From Hydrogenophaga sp. (GTDB lineage Bacteria; Pseudomonadota; Gammaproteobacteria; Burkholderiales; Burkholderiaceae_C): DNA of 64,000 nt. Position numbers and translations under genes: made by a program. Numbering within the stretch: position 1 is the stretch's first letter; each line of letters begins with the position of its first letter. The notes beneath the pieces were generated by a model that was not told where the DNA came from, did not search any database, and saw only the letters and a program-made list of their open reading frames with translations. Shown one piece after another: positions 50,784-60,813 of the stretch. The stretch covers positions 310,001 through 374,000 of the forward strand of contig JAABQK010000001.1 of the NCBI GenBank assembly GCA_011391495.1. The letters run 5' to 3'.

Positions 50784-52058
50784 TCATCCCTGCGGACGAA
50801 CGAACATCGCCTGATACGTCTGGGCTTCGACCCAGCGCCGGACACGTTCAGCATCCTGGACCCTGCTGAGCTTGCCGGCCGAGTCGAGAAACACCATGAT
50901 CAACTGCCGGCCCGCCACCTTCGCTTGCATCACCAGACAACGACCCGCCTCCGAAATGTAGCCCGTCTTCTGCAGACCGATATCCCACGCTGGATTGCGG
51001 ATCAGGCCGTTGGAATTGTTGAATTGCAGCGTGCGATGGCCGAGGTCCAACTGGTGACTCGGCGAGGTCGACAAGTCCCTCAGTATCGGACGTTCGTAGG
51101 CCACGGCCACGAGGGTGGCCAGATCGCGGGCACTGGACTGGTTTTCGCTCAGCAGGCCGGTCGGCTCCACGTAACGGGTGTCACGCATGCCCAGCTCCAG
51201 CGCCTTTGAGTTCATGAGTTGCACAAACTTCTTCAGGCCACCCGGGTAGGTGCGTCCCAGCGCATGTGCAGCACGGTTTTCGCTCGACATCAGCGCCAGA
51301 TGCATCAACTCGCCTCGCGAAAGGGTGGTACCGACCGCCAACCGAGAGCGGCTACCCTTGTAGGTATCAACATCATCCTGCGTGATGGTGATCGGCTCGT
51401 CCATTGGAAGGTTGGCGTCTGCAATCACCAGCCCGGTCATCAGCTTGGTCAGCGATGCAATCGGCAACACAGCCCCGTCGTTCTTGCTGAAGAGCACCTC
51501 TTGTGTTTGCTGATCCACCACCAGCGCAACGCTGGAATTCAGCTCAAGGGGATCCTGGCTGTCTCGCAAACCGAGGCGCTCACCGGTCGAGACAGCGGGA
51601 CGGGCAACCACGCGAACCATTGAACCAGCGGCACTGCCCTCGCGTTGGGCCGCGATCATCTTTTTGCTGCGGGCCGACACCACCTGCCTGTCCTGCTTGG
51701 AACGGCGCGCAGCACTTGCCACCACGGATTTGCCAGCGCCTTTGACGGCCACATGGCTCGTGCTTGCACGGGTGCCTCGCTGAGAGGTCTTGACCGTCTT
51801 CTTGCCCGCTTGGGCCACCACAGTCGACCGGCCGGCCAGCACGGCGCGCTGGCGCTTCACGGCGGTCTTTTTTGCCACCACATCGGAGGCGGCCTTTTTT
51901 CGGTTGCTCGGCTGGGCGGCAACCGCCTTCTTGACCTTCGGGGCCTGGGTTCTTTCAACCGCCGAAAACGCCTGCAGAGGCAGCAACAGCAACCCGGTCA
52001 TCCCCAGGATCGTGATCCTGTGAAGGACTTTCCCAAGCCTGTTTTCGCGAAAGGTCAT
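50784..52058 (-). CDS. pbpG: D-alanyl-D-alanine endopeptidase (PBP7-like) with a long basic linker
   Basis: A periplasmic penicillin-binding protein that cuts peptidoglycan cross-links. 424 residues. The signal peptide ends near residue 33. The S11 peptidase domain (about 155-420) has the catalytic triad motifs S202-L-T-K205, S259-E-N261 and KTG near 373. Between lie about 115 residues almost free of acidic residues and rich in Lys, Arg, Ala, Val, Ser and Thr, resembling histone-H1-like tails. Typical PBP7 proteins lack this. It may bind peptidoglycan or teichoic-like polyanions, but this is only inferred from charge. Confidence 0.92.
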   Translation of the reverse strand: MTFRENRLGKVLHRITILGMTGLLLLPLQAFSAVERTQAPKVKKAVAAQPSNRKKAASDVVAKKTAVKRQRAVLAGRSTVVAQAGKKTVKTSQRGTRASTSHVAVKGAGKSVVASAARRSKQDRQVVSARSKKMIAAQREGSAAGSMVRVVARPAVSTGERLGLRDSQDPLELNSSVALVVDQQTQEVLFSKNDGAVLPIASLTKLMTGLVIADANLPMDEPITITQDDVDTYKGSRSRLAVGTTLSRGELMHLALMSSENRAAHALGRTYPGGLKKFVQLMNSKALELGMRDTRYVEPTGLLSENQSSARDLATLVAVAYERPILRDLSTSPSHQLDLGHRTLQFNNSNGLIRNPAWDIGLQKTGYISEAGRCLVMQAKVAGRQLIMVFLDSAGKLSRVQDAERVRRWVEAQTYQAMFVRPQG

Positions 52059-52093
52059 GACGCCACTCCAGCAACAAAATCGTGCTGGAGTGG

Positions 52094-52122
52094 AGTATAC
52101 GCAGCCGGAAAAAAACTAGCAA
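52094..52122 (-). promoter_or_regulatory. Promoter of pbpG
   Basis: On the minus strand: TTGCTA (52122-52117), exactly 17 bases, TATACT (52099-52094), ending about 35 bases before the pbpG ATG. Both boxes are close to the sigma-70 consensus. Confidence 0.65.
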
Positions 52123-52134
52123 TATCAAAAACTT

Positions 52135-52172
52135 GTAGCATCTTCCTCAGTAATCGATGAAGAAGGTGCTAC
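52135..52172 (-). terminator. Probable leuA terminator
   Basis: A 14-base-pair stem (GTAGCACCTTCTTC with GAGGAAGATGCTAC, one wobble and one mismatch) around a 10-base loop, followed on the minus strand by AAG and a T-run. It lies about 60 bases after leuA. Confidence 0.7.
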
Positions 52173-52234
52173 TTCTGGTGTCAATTCTTTAAAAAGACTA
52201 CGAATGAACTACAAGTCATTGATTTGGCTTGAAT

Positions 52235-53776
52235 TTATCCTTGCGCAGAAACGCGGTCTGCCTTGCTTTGCAGCTTGTTCAATGCGCTCAGATAGGCCTT
52301 GGCGGAAGCCACCACGATGTCTGGATCGGCTCCTACGCCGTTGACCACCCGTCCGCTGTGCTGCAGTCGTACCGTCACCTCCCCCTGGCTTTCGGTTGAA
52401 CCACTTGTGATGGCATTGACCGAATACAGCACCAATTCCGCGCCGCTCTTGACGTGGGATTCGATCGCTTTGAGCGACGCGTCCACAGGGCCATTGCCAT
52501 CGGCAGCACCCTGGTACTCCTTGCCATTGATCGTGAAGACGACGTCGGCATGCGGGCGCTCGCCGGTTTCACTGTGCTGCGACAGAGAAACCAGGCCGTA
52601 CTGCTCCTTTTCGGCCGTGACACTTTCATCGCTGCACAAGGCCAGGATATCCTCGTCAAAGATCTCGCTCTTGCGATCGGCCAGTTCCTTGAATGCGGCG
52701 AAAGCGGTGTTGATCTCGCTTTCGGACTCCATCTCGATGCCAAGGTCCTGCAGCCGCTGCTTGAAAGCGTTGCGGCCGCTGAGCTTGCCCAGCACGATCT
52801 TGTTGGCGGCCCAGCCCACGTCTTCCGCCCGCATGATCTCGTAGGTATCACGGGCCTTGAGCACCCCGTCCTGATGGATGCCGCTGGCATGTGCAAACGC
52901 GTTCGCCCCGACCACCGCTTTGTTGGGCTGCACCACGAAGCCGGTGGTCTGGCTGACCATGCGGCTGGCCGGCACAATCTGGGTCGCGTCCACACCCACG
53001 TCAAGGTTGAAATAATCCCGGCGCGTACGCACCGCCATCACGACCTCCTCCAGCGAACAGTTGCCAGCGCGCTCGCCCAGCCCATTGATCGTGCATTCCA
53101 CCTGACGGGCTCCCCCAATCTTCACGCCAGCCAGCGAGTTGGCCACGGCCATGCCCAGGTCGTTGTGGCAATGGACCGACCAGATGGCCTTGTCGGAGTT
53201 GGGAACGCGTTCGCGCAGCGTGCGGATGAAGTCGCCATACAGCTCGGGAATCGCATAGCCCACGGTATCCGGGATGTTGAGCGTGGTCGCACCTTCCTTG
53301 ATCACGGCTTCCAGCACGCGGCAGAGGAAGTCCATTTCGCTGCGGTAGCCGTCTTCCGGGCTGAATTCGATGTCATCGACCAGGTTGCGGGCAAAGCGAA
53401 CCGACTGCTTGGCTTGCTCAAGCACCTGTTCCGGTGTCATGCGCAGCTTCTTCTCCATGTGCAACGCACTGGTGGCAATGAAGGTGTGGATACGGGCACG
53501 CTGCGTGCCCTTGAGTGCTTCAGCCGCACGGGAAATGTCCCGGTCGTTGGCGCGAGCGAGTGAGCACACCGTGGAATCCTTGATGGTGTTGGCAATCGCC
53601 TGCACACAATCGAAGTCGCCGTTCGAACTGGCTGCAAAACCGGCCTCGATGACATCCACGCGGAGCCGTTCCAGCTGGCGTGCAATGCGCAGCTTTTCGT
53701 CCTTCGTCATGGAAGCGCCGGGAGACTGTTCACCGTCCCGCAAGGTGGTGTCAAAAATGATGAGTTTGTCGGTCAT
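52235..53776 (-). CDS. leuA: 2-isopropylmalate synthase
   Basis: First committed step of leucine synthesis: acetyl-CoA plus 2-oxoisovalerate. 513 residues. The DRE-TIM barrel has [19 protein letters not shown], metal-binding [16 protein letters not shown], and [19 protein letters not shown] linker with [12 protein letters not shown] follows, then the C-terminal LeuA regulatory domain (from about 390) that binds leucine for feedback inhibition. Expression is probably also controlled by the leader peptide and attenuator directly upstream. It follows pssA on the same strand but has its own leader. Confidence 0.96.
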   Translation of the reverse strand: MTDKLIIFDTTLRDGEQSPGASMTKDEKLRIARQLERLRVDVIEAGFAASSNGDFDCVQAIANTIKDSTVCSLARANDRDISRAAEALKGTQRARIHTFIATSALHMEKKLRMTPEQVLEQAKQSVRFARNLVDDIEFSPEDGYRSEMDFLCRVLEAVIKEGATTLNIPDTVGYAIPELYGDFIRTLRERVPNSDKAIWSVHCHNDLGMAVANSLAGVKIGGARQVECTINGLGERAGNCSLEEVVMAVRTRRDYFNLDVGVDATQIVPASRMVSQTTGFVVQPNKAVVGANAFAHASGIHQDGVLKARDTYEIMRAEDVGWAANKIVLGKLSGRNAFKQRLQDLGIEMESESEINTAFAAFKELADRKSEIFDEDILALCSDESVTAEKEQYGLVSLSQHSETGERPHADVVFTINGKEYQGAADGNGPVDASLKAIESHVKSGAELVLYSVNAITSGSTESQGEVTVRLQHSGRVVNGVGADPDIVVASAKAYLSALNKLQSKADRVSAQG

Positions 53777-53814
53777 GTGATTCTCCGGTGTGTTGCCTCG
53801 TGGGCAGCGCTTAG

Positions 53815-53868
53815 AAAAAACCCGCAGTCCAAAACAAAACGGCCCGCTGCGGGTGCAAACGGGCCGTT
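53815..53868 (-). promoter_or_regulatory. Transcription attenuator of leuA (two overlapping hairpins)
   Basis: On the minus strand, stem A pairs AACGGCCCG (53868-53860) with CGGGCCGTT (53846-53838) and is followed by TTTTGTTTT. Stem B pairs CCCGCAG (53853-53847, inside the loop of A) with CTGCGGG (53827-53821) and is followed by six T residues. The two cannot form together. They start 19 bases after the leader peptide stop, as expected for ribosome-controlled attenuation. Confidence 0.8.
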
Positions 53869-53887
53869 GTTGGAAATCACTCGCGCG

Positions 53888-53944
53888 TTACCAGACCTGC
53901 CCGTGGCGGACACCCAGTAGTAGCGAGAGGAAAGCTTGGTTCAT
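53888..53944 (-). CDS. Leucine-rich leader peptide of leuA
   Basis: An 18-residue frame, MNQAFLSLLLGVRHGQVW, ending in TAA. Four of the residues at positions 6-10 are Leu, and two of these use CTA, a rare leucine codon in such GC-rich genomes. Slow translation here when Leu-tRNA is scarce would free the downstream RNA to fold in its read-through form. This is the layout of known leu leader peptides (leuL in enterobacteria). The peptide is too short for normal gene finding and has a weak ribosome site. Confidence 0.8.
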   Translation of the reverse strand: MNQAFLSLLLGVRHGQVW

Positions 53945-54015
53945 GCGAAGCAATGTAGCACAAAGCCTGGGTAGATCTGATAGCGGAAATCCATGAGGAC
54001 GATGCATGCCCTCTC

Positions 54016-54825
54016 TCATTCGTGCAAGCCGCGCTCATCGGGCTCATCGGTGGAGGTGCTGATCACACTCGTCGGACGGCCTTTGGCCTTGCGCCAGAAG
54101 TACATGCCGTAGCCCGACAAACCATAAACCACAAAGAGGCCGAACAACACGGTGGGTGGGTGGATGTTGATGACGGCAATGCCCAGTGCCACCAGCACGA
54201 TGGCGGCAAACGGCACGCTGCGCTTCAAGCTCAGGTCCTTGAAACTGTAGAAGGGCACGTTGGTGACCATGGTCAGCCCTGCGTATAGCGTCAGTGCGAA
54301 GGTGGGCCAGGCCAGGCCCGCACGATCCAGCTCCAGTTCGGTCGCCAGCCAGATGAAGCCTGCCACCAAGGCCGCCGCCGCGGGTGACGGCAGCCCCTGG
54401 AAATAGCGCTTGTCCACCACCCCGGTGTTGACGTTGAAGCGGGCGAGGCGCAACGCAGCACAGGCGCAGTAGACAAAGGCAGCGATCCAACCCCAGCGGC
54501 CCACGTCTTTGAGGACCCAGACATAGGCCACCAGGCCAGGCGCGGCGCCGAACGACACCATGTCCGACAGGGAGTCCATCTGTTCGCCAAAGGCGCTCTG
54601 GGTGTTGGTCATGCGCGCCACGCGCCCGTCCAGGCTGTCCAGCACCATGGCGGCAAAGATACCGACCGTCGCAAGGTCGAAGCGACCGTTCATGGCCATC
54701 ACGATGGCGTAGAAGCCGCCGAACAGCGCTGCCAACGTGATCATGTTGGGCAGCATGTAAATGCCCTTGGGGCGCTTCCGGCCCTCTTGGCTGGGCTCGT
54801 TCAGGGGGTCTGATCCGTCGTGCAT
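54016..54825 (-). CDS. pssA: CDP-diacylglycerol-serine O-phosphatidyltransferase
   Basis: An inner-membrane enzyme making phosphatidylserine for phosphatidylethanolamine synthesis. 269 residues with several helices. The CDP-alcohol phosphotransferase motif is visible as MVLDSLDGRVARMTNTQSAFGEQMDSLSDMVSFGAAP, with the D-G-x2-A-R...G...D...D pattern. Its location between ilvC and leuA is typical of betaproteobacteria though the pathways are unrelated. The short cytosolic tails are charged. Confidence 0.95.
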   Translation of the reverse strand: MHDGSDPLNEPSQEGRKRPKGIYMLPNMITLAALFGGFYAIVMAMNGRFDLATVGIFAAMVLDSLDGRVARMTNTQSAFGEQMDSLSDMVSFGAAPGLVAYVWVLKDVGRWGWIAAFVYCACAALRLARFNVNTGVVDKRYFQGLPSPAAAALVAGFIWLATELELDRAGLAWPTFALTLYAGLTMVTNVPFYSFKDLSLKRSVPFAAIVLVALGIAVINIHPPTVLFGLFVVYGLSGYGMYFWRKAKGRPTSVISTSTDEPDERGLHE

Positions 54826-54905
54826 GAATGTGTCAGGTTAGGCCGGTTGGGTCGCTTGCTGCCGGTTCAGCAGTGTACGGCAGTCACATCGATCGCAGAA
54901 ACGAC

Positions 54906-54927
54906 AAAGGCCACCAAGGTGGCCTTT
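54906..54927 (-). terminator. Hairpin after ilvC
   Basis: A perfect 22-base palindrome, AAAGGCCACC-TT-GGTGGCCTTT-like on the minus strand, 20 bases after the ilvC stop. It is followed by GTCGTTT, so the T-run is weak. Probably terminates or attenuates transcription into pssA. Confidence 0.65.
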
Positions 54928-54946
54928 GCACGAACAGCTGATGTGA

Positions 54947-56061
<1,115 letters not shown>

Positions 56062-56096
56062 AGCCCGAACGGGCAAATGGCTGAGCCCTGAAAAAC

Positions 56097-56588
56097 TCAA
56101 ACGCGCAGGATTCTCTCACCCCGGCCGATGCCGCAGGAACCGGTGCGCACGGTTTCCAGAATGGCACTGCGGTCGATCGCCTCCAGAAACGCGTCGTTCT
56201 TGCCCTGGTCGCCGGTGAGTTCGATGGTGTAGCTCTTCTCGGTCACGTCGATCACGCGGCCACGGAAGATATCGGCCATGCGCTTCATTTCCTCGCGCTC
56301 CTTGCCGACCGCGCGCACCTTCACCAGCATGAGCTCGCGCTCGGTGTAGGCGCCTTCGGTCAGGTCCACCACCTTCACGACTTCGATCAACCGGTTCAGG
56401 TGCTTGGTGATCTGCTCGATCACATCGTCAGAACCGGTGGTCTGGATCGTCATGCGCGAGAGCGACGGGTCTTCCGTGGGCGCCACGGTCAGCGACTCAA
56501 TGTTGTAACCACGGGCCGAGAACAGGCCCACGACGCGGGAGAGGGCACCCGCCTCGTTCTCCAGCAGGACAGCGATGATGTGTTTCAT
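56097..56588 (-). CDS. ilvH: Acetolactate synthase small (regulatory) subunit
   Basis: 163 residues. An N-terminal ACT domain (MKHIIAVLLENEAGALSRVVGLFSARGYNIESL) binds valine for feedback inhibition of IlvI, and a C-terminal IlvH domain has EREEMKRMADIFRGRVIDVT and ELTGDQGKNDAFLEAI. ATG 56588 gives the exact family start. It is 120 bases after ilvI, so it is expressed from the same transcript. Confidence 0.97.
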   Translation of the reverse strand: MKHIIAVLLENEAGALSRVVGLFSARGYNIESLTVAPTEDPSLSRMTIQTTGSDDVIEQITKHLNRLIEVVKVVDLTEGAYTERELMLVKVRAVGKEREEMKRMADIFRGRVIDVTEKSYTIELTGDQGKNDAFLEAIDRSAILETVRTGSCGIGRGERILRV

Positions 56589-56708
56589 AAAAAGGATTCC
56601 TCTTTTCTGAGCCCTCCCCTGCGCACGGTAATGCGCAGGCTTGGCTGCAAATAGATTCGTCAATGGGCTGCCACCCGGGCACCAGGCGTGGATGGCAGGG
56701 TGAAAGGG

Positions 56709-58484
56709 TCAGAGGTCTTCGGCGCCCAGCGTCATCTCGGTGATGCCCTTGCCAGCGCGCACCATCGGGAACACGTTCTCCGTCGGATCGGTGCGGAAGT
56801 CCATGAACACCGTGCGGTCCTTGAGCTTGCGCGCTTCACGGAGCGCGCCTTCCACGTCCTGCGGGCGCTCGATGAGCATGCCGACGTGCCCATAGGCCTC
56901 AGCGAGCTTGACGAAGTTCGGCAGCGCGTCCATGTAGCTGTGGCTGTAGCGGCCCTCGTAGTCGAGCTCCTGCCACTGGCGCACCATGCCGAGGTAGCGG
57001 TTATTCAACGCCATGATCTTGATCGGGGTGTTGTACTGCAGGCAGGTGGAGAGCTCCTGGATGCACATCTGCACCGAGCCTTCACCGGTCACGCAGAACA
57101 CTTCACTCTCGGGCTTGGCCAGCTTGATGCCCATGGCGTAAGGAATGCCCACGCCCATGGTACCCAGGCCACCGGAGTTGATCCAGCGGCGTGGCTCGTT
57201 GAAGCGGTAGTACTGAGCAGCCCACATCTGGTGCTGGCCGACGTCGGATGTGATGTAGGCATCGGCATCCTTGGTCATGTTCCAGAGTGTTTCCACCACG
57301 TACTGCGGCTTGATCACGTCCTTGTTGCCGCGGTCGTACTTCAGGCAGTCCTTCGAGCGCCAGCCTTCAATGGCTTCCCACCAACCAGCCAGCGCCTTTT
57401 CGTCGGCGCGGGTGGTGGTTTCGCGCACCATGTTGATCAACTCGGTCAGCACGTCTTTCACGTCGCCGACGATGGGCACATCGACCTTGACGCGCTTGGA
57501 GATGCTCGACGGATCAATGTCGATGTGGATGATCTTGCGCTCGTTCTGTGCGAAGTGCTTGGGATTGCCGATCACGCGGTCGTCAAAACGCGCACCCACC
57601 GCCAGCAGCACGTCACAGTTCTGCATCGCGTTGTTGGCTTCAATGGTGCCGTGCATGCCCAGCATGCCGAGGAACTTGCGGTCCGATGCGGGGTAGGCAC
57701 CCAGACCCATCAGGGTGTTCGTGACCGGGTAGCCCAGCAAATCCACGAGGGTGCGCAGTTCCTGCACCGCATTGCCCAGCAGCACACCGCCACCGGTGTA
57801 GATGTAGGGCCGCTTGGCCGTCAGGAGCAGCTGCAGGGCCTTGCGGATCTGGCCGCCGTGACCCTTGCGCACCGGGTTGTACGAGCGCATCTCCACCGAT
57901 TCGGGGTAACCGGCGTAAGCGGCCTTGTTGAACGACACGTCCTTCGGAATGTCCACCACCACCGGGCCAGGTCGGCCGCTGCGTGCGATGTGGAATGCCT
58001 TCTTCATCACCATGGCCATGTCACGCACATCCTTCACCAGGAAGTTGTGCTTGACGATGGGGCGCGTGATCCCGACGGTATCGCATTCCTGGAAAGCGTC
58101 CAAGCCGATGGCGGCCGTGGGCACCTGCCCGGTGATGATCACCATGGGAATGCTGTCCATGTAGGCTGTGGCAATGCCGGTGACGGCATTGGTCACGCCG
58201 GGGCCGGACGTGACGAGTGCCACGCCCACATCTCCGGTGGCGCGCGCGTAGCCGTCGGCCGCGTGCACGGCCGCCTGCTCGTGACGGACCAGCACGTGCT
58301 GGATGGTGTCCTGCTTGTAGAACGCGTCGTAGATGTGCAGCACAGCGCCACCGGGGTAGCCCCAGATGTACTTCACGTTCTCGGCCTGAAGGGCCTTGAC
58401 GAGGATCTCTGCGCCGCGGAGTTCCTGGGTGGTTGCGCCGGAGGCGGCAGCAGCGGAGGCCAGTTCGGCCTTGTTGATTTCCAT
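56709..58484 (-). CDS. ilvI: Acetolactate synthase large (catalytic) subunit
   Basis: A ThDP- and FAD-dependent enzyme making acetolactate and acetohydroxybutyrate. 591 residues. The cofactor-contacting Glu is in HVLVRHEQAAVHAADGYAR. The central domain has LGMLGMHGTIEANNAM. The ThDP/Mg motif is in EVFCVTGEGSVQMCIQELSTCLQYN (G-E-G in place of the common G-D-G). The N-terminal 25 residues are Ala-rich. It is the first gene of ilvI-ilvH-ilvC, divergent from the RDD gene. The roughly 180-base leader upstream shows no clear leader peptide. Confidence 0.97.
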   Translation of the reverse strand: MEINKAELASAAAASGATTQELRGAEILVKALQAENVKYIWGYPGGAVLHIYDAFYKQDTIQHVLVRHEQAAVHAADGYARATGDVGVALVTSGPGVTNAVTGIATAYMDSIPMVIITGQVPTAAIGLDAFQECDTVGITRPIVKHNFLVKDVRDMAMVMKKAFHIARSGRPGPVVVDIPKDVSFNKAAYAGYPESVEMRSYNPVRKGHGGQIRKALQLLLTAKRPYIYTGGGVLLGNAVQELRTLVDLLGYPVTNTLMGLGAYPASDRKFLGMLGMHGTIEANNAMQNCDVLLAVGARFDDRVIGNPKHFAQNERKIIHIDIDPSSISKRVKVDVPIVGDVKDVLTELINMVRETTTRADEKALAGWWEAIEGWRSKDCLKYDRGNKDVIKPQYVVETLWNMTKDADAYITSDVGQHQMWAAQYYRFNEPRRWINSGGLGTMGVGIPYAMGIKLAKPESEVFCVTGEGSVQMCIQELSTCLQYNTPIKIMALNNRYLGMVRQWQELDYEGRYSHSYMDALPNFVKLAEAYGHVGMLIERPQDVEGALREARKLKDRTVFMDFRTDPTENVFPMVRAGKGITEMTLGAEDL

Positions 58485-58721
58485 GATGAACCTTTCGAGA
58501 ATTTCTCTGACGAAATACCTTGGGTGCTCCTAGCGCCAACTCTCGTGAAGCGGTGTCGGAACTTGAGGCCAATGGACATGGGCGGACACATACCCCGCCG
58601 GACCTTGACCCGTTTGCCTATTTGTTTATTGCAACTTTCTATTATCGCACTGCAACAGAGACCGCCTGCAAAAAGCTGCGATCCCGGCCGCAAAAACGCC
58701 CCTTCCGCTGCCGATGCGACA

Positions 58722-59285
58722 ATGGCGCGCACCCTGATGGCGACACCGATGAACAAGCTTCCCTCCACCACCCAGTTGCTGATCGCGCCCCCTCTGAGGC
58801 GACGCATGGCATGCTGGCTTTATGAAGGCATGCTCATGTTTGGCGTGGTCTTCATTGCCGGTTACCTTTTTTCCACGCTCACCCAGACCCGCCACGCGCT
58901 GGACAACCGGCACATGCAACAGGTCTTCCTCTTCGTGGTTTTCGGCATCTACTTCACCTGGTTCTGGTCCAAGGGGCAAACCCTGGCCATGAAAACCTGG
59001 CACATCCGCGTGGTGGACGCGCAAGGCCAATCCCTCACCCAGCCGCGTGCGCTGCTGAGGTACCTGCTGAGTTGGCTGTGGTTCCTGCCACCTTTGGCTG
59101 CCGGCGGCATCTTTGGCCTTCCCGGCAGGGAACTGGCGGTGATCCTGGTCGGCTGGATCGCGGTCTGGGCCATCCTGTCGCGCTTTCATCCCCAGCGCCA
59201 GTTCCTGCATGACGCCCTGGCTGGCACGCGCCTGGTTCACTTCAAGCCTGCCGCACCCAGCAAGGTCCAGCAGAAGGCCGCTTGA
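58722..59285 (+). CDS. RDD-family membrane protein
   Basis: About 187 residues from ATG 58722, with ATG 58749 an equally possible start. RDD proteins have three or four helices and a conserved Arg near the first (here LRRRMACWLYEGMLMFGVVF) and Asp pair near the third. KGQTLAMKTWHIRVVDAQGQSLTQPRALLRYLLSWLW is the family core. Function is generally unknown; some act as small ion antiporters. It is followed 10 bases later by dgkA. Confidence 0.88.
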   Translation: MARTLMATPMNKLPSTTQLLIAPPLRRRMACWLYEGMLMFGVVFIAGYLFSTLTQTRHALDNRHMQQVFLFVVFGIYFTWFWSKGQTLAMKTWHIRVVDAQGQSLTQPRALLRYLLSWLWFLPPLAAGGIFGLPGRELAVILVGWIAVWAILSRFHPQRQFLHDALAGTRLVHFKPAAPSKVQQKAA

Positions 59286-59295
59286 TGCGGCGCCC

Positions 59296-59766
59296 ATGAG
59301 CACCCACGGCATGCCGACCTCCACACCACCCAGCAACGATCTACAAACAGGCACAGCCCGTGCGCCTTCGTCAATGACGGTGGCGCGCGAAGCCGTGAAT
59401 GCGCAGAAGCAGCGCAGCGGGGTTTCCCGCATGCTGCACGCCATGGGCTATTCCGTGGCCGGCCTGCGCGCTGGCTGGAGCGAAACAGCATTCCGGCAGG
59501 AAGCGCTGGCTGCCATGGTCCTGGTGCCACTGGCTTTCTGGCTCGGGCAAACCTGGGTCGAAACGTCCTTGCTCGCAGGCACGGTGTTCATGGTGATGGT
59601 GGTCGAACTGCTGAACACCGGCATCGAAACCGCCATCGACCGCATCGGCCCGGAATGGCACGACCTGTCCAAACGTGCGAAGGACATGGGCAGTGCGGCG
59701 GTGTTGCTGAGCCTGGTCGTTTGTCTGGGCGTCTGGACTGCGGCCATCTGGGCTCGACTGACCTGA
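59296..59766 (+). CDS. dgkA: Diacylglycerol kinase (prokaryotic, trimeric membrane type)
   Basis: A small integral-membrane kinase that recycles diacylglycerol to phosphatidate. 156 residues from ATG 59296, or 131 from ATG 59374; the latter is nearer the usual size of about 120. Family motifs are RQEALAAMVLVPLAF, VELLNTGIETAIDRIGPEWHDLSKRAKDMGSAAV, with the catalytic Glu and metal-binding residues. Three transmembrane helices. It shares its transcript with the RDD gene. Confidence 0.93.
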   Translation: MSTHGMPTSTPPSNDLQTGTARAPSSMTVAREAVNAQKQRSGVSRMLHAMGYSVAGLRAGWSETAFRQEALAAMVLVPLAFWLGQTWVETSLLAGTVFMVMVVELLNTGIETAIDRIGPEWHDLSKRAKDMGSAAVLLSLVVCLGVWTAAIWARLT

Positions 59767-59788
59767 GCTTTTCATACCTCCCCAACAA

Positions 59789-60376
59789 ATGACCGCCCCC
59801 CATTTTTCGCTTTGCGTGTACTGCGGCTCCCGACCGGGTAGCCAACCGCTGTTTTCCGATGCCGCCCGTGCGGTGGGGCACTGGATCGGCAGCCGAGGAG
59901 GCCAGCTCGTATACGGGGGTGGGCGCAACGGCCTGATGGGCATCGTCGCGCAAGCCACGCTGGATGCCGGCGGGCGCGTGATCGGCGTCATCCCCAAGGC
60001 ACTGGTGGAGAAAGAATGGGCCAACCCAAGCTGCACCGAACTGCATGTTGTGGACACCATGCACGAGCGCAAGCGCCTGATGGCCGAACATGCCGATGCC
60101 TTCCTCGCCCTTCCAGGCGGCATCGGCACGTTTGAAGAGTTCTTCGAGGTCTGGACCTGGCGCCAGCTCGGCTACCACGACAAGCCCGTCGGGCTTCTGA
60201 ACGTGGCCGGCTATTACGACGGCATGATGCAGTTCTTGCAGGACACCGTCCGCCAGCAGTTCATGAGCTCCTGGCAGATGGACATGATCCGGATGGCATC
60301 GGACCTGGAGCAGTTGCTGCCGGAACTGGTCCAGTCGGCAGGGCTCTCTCCCGCAGTGAGACTGGACAGCATCTGA
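59789..60376 (+). CDS. LOG-family (TIGR00730) nucleotide 5'-monophosphate phosphoribohydrolase
   Basis: 195 residues with the Rossmann-like LOG fold. The signature PGGIGTFEEFFEVWTW (P-G-G-x-G-T-x-x-E) is present, with VYCGSRPGSQP at the N-terminus, and HERKRLMAEHADAFLALPGG. LOG enzymes release a base from a nucleoside 5'-monophosphate, as in cytokinin activation, and in bacteria may act on purine nucleotides or misincorporated AMP derivatives. The substrate in this organism cannot be read from sequence. Confidence 0.92.
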   Translation: MTAPHFSLCVYCGSRPGSQPLFSDAARAVGHWIGSRGGQLVYGGGRNGLMGIVAQATLDAGGRVIGVIPKALVEKEWANPSCTELHVVDTMHERKRLMAEHADAFLALPGGIGTFEEFFEVWTWRQLGYHDKPVGLLNVAGYYDGMMQFLQDTVRQQFMSSWQMDMIRMASDLEQLLPELVQSAGLSPAVRLDSI

Positions 60377-60383
60377 GGGGCGC

Positions 60384-60761
<378 letters not shown>

Positions 60762-60813
60762 TTATGCCCAAGGCAGGGGATCGGCGACGGACGGCCCGCC
60801 ACAGACCGGACCA

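Noticed and set aside
56688-58721. Long plus-strand N-terminal extension of the RDD gene across ilvI
   Set aside because: It reads antisense to ilvI. Only the last 187 codons match the RDD family.
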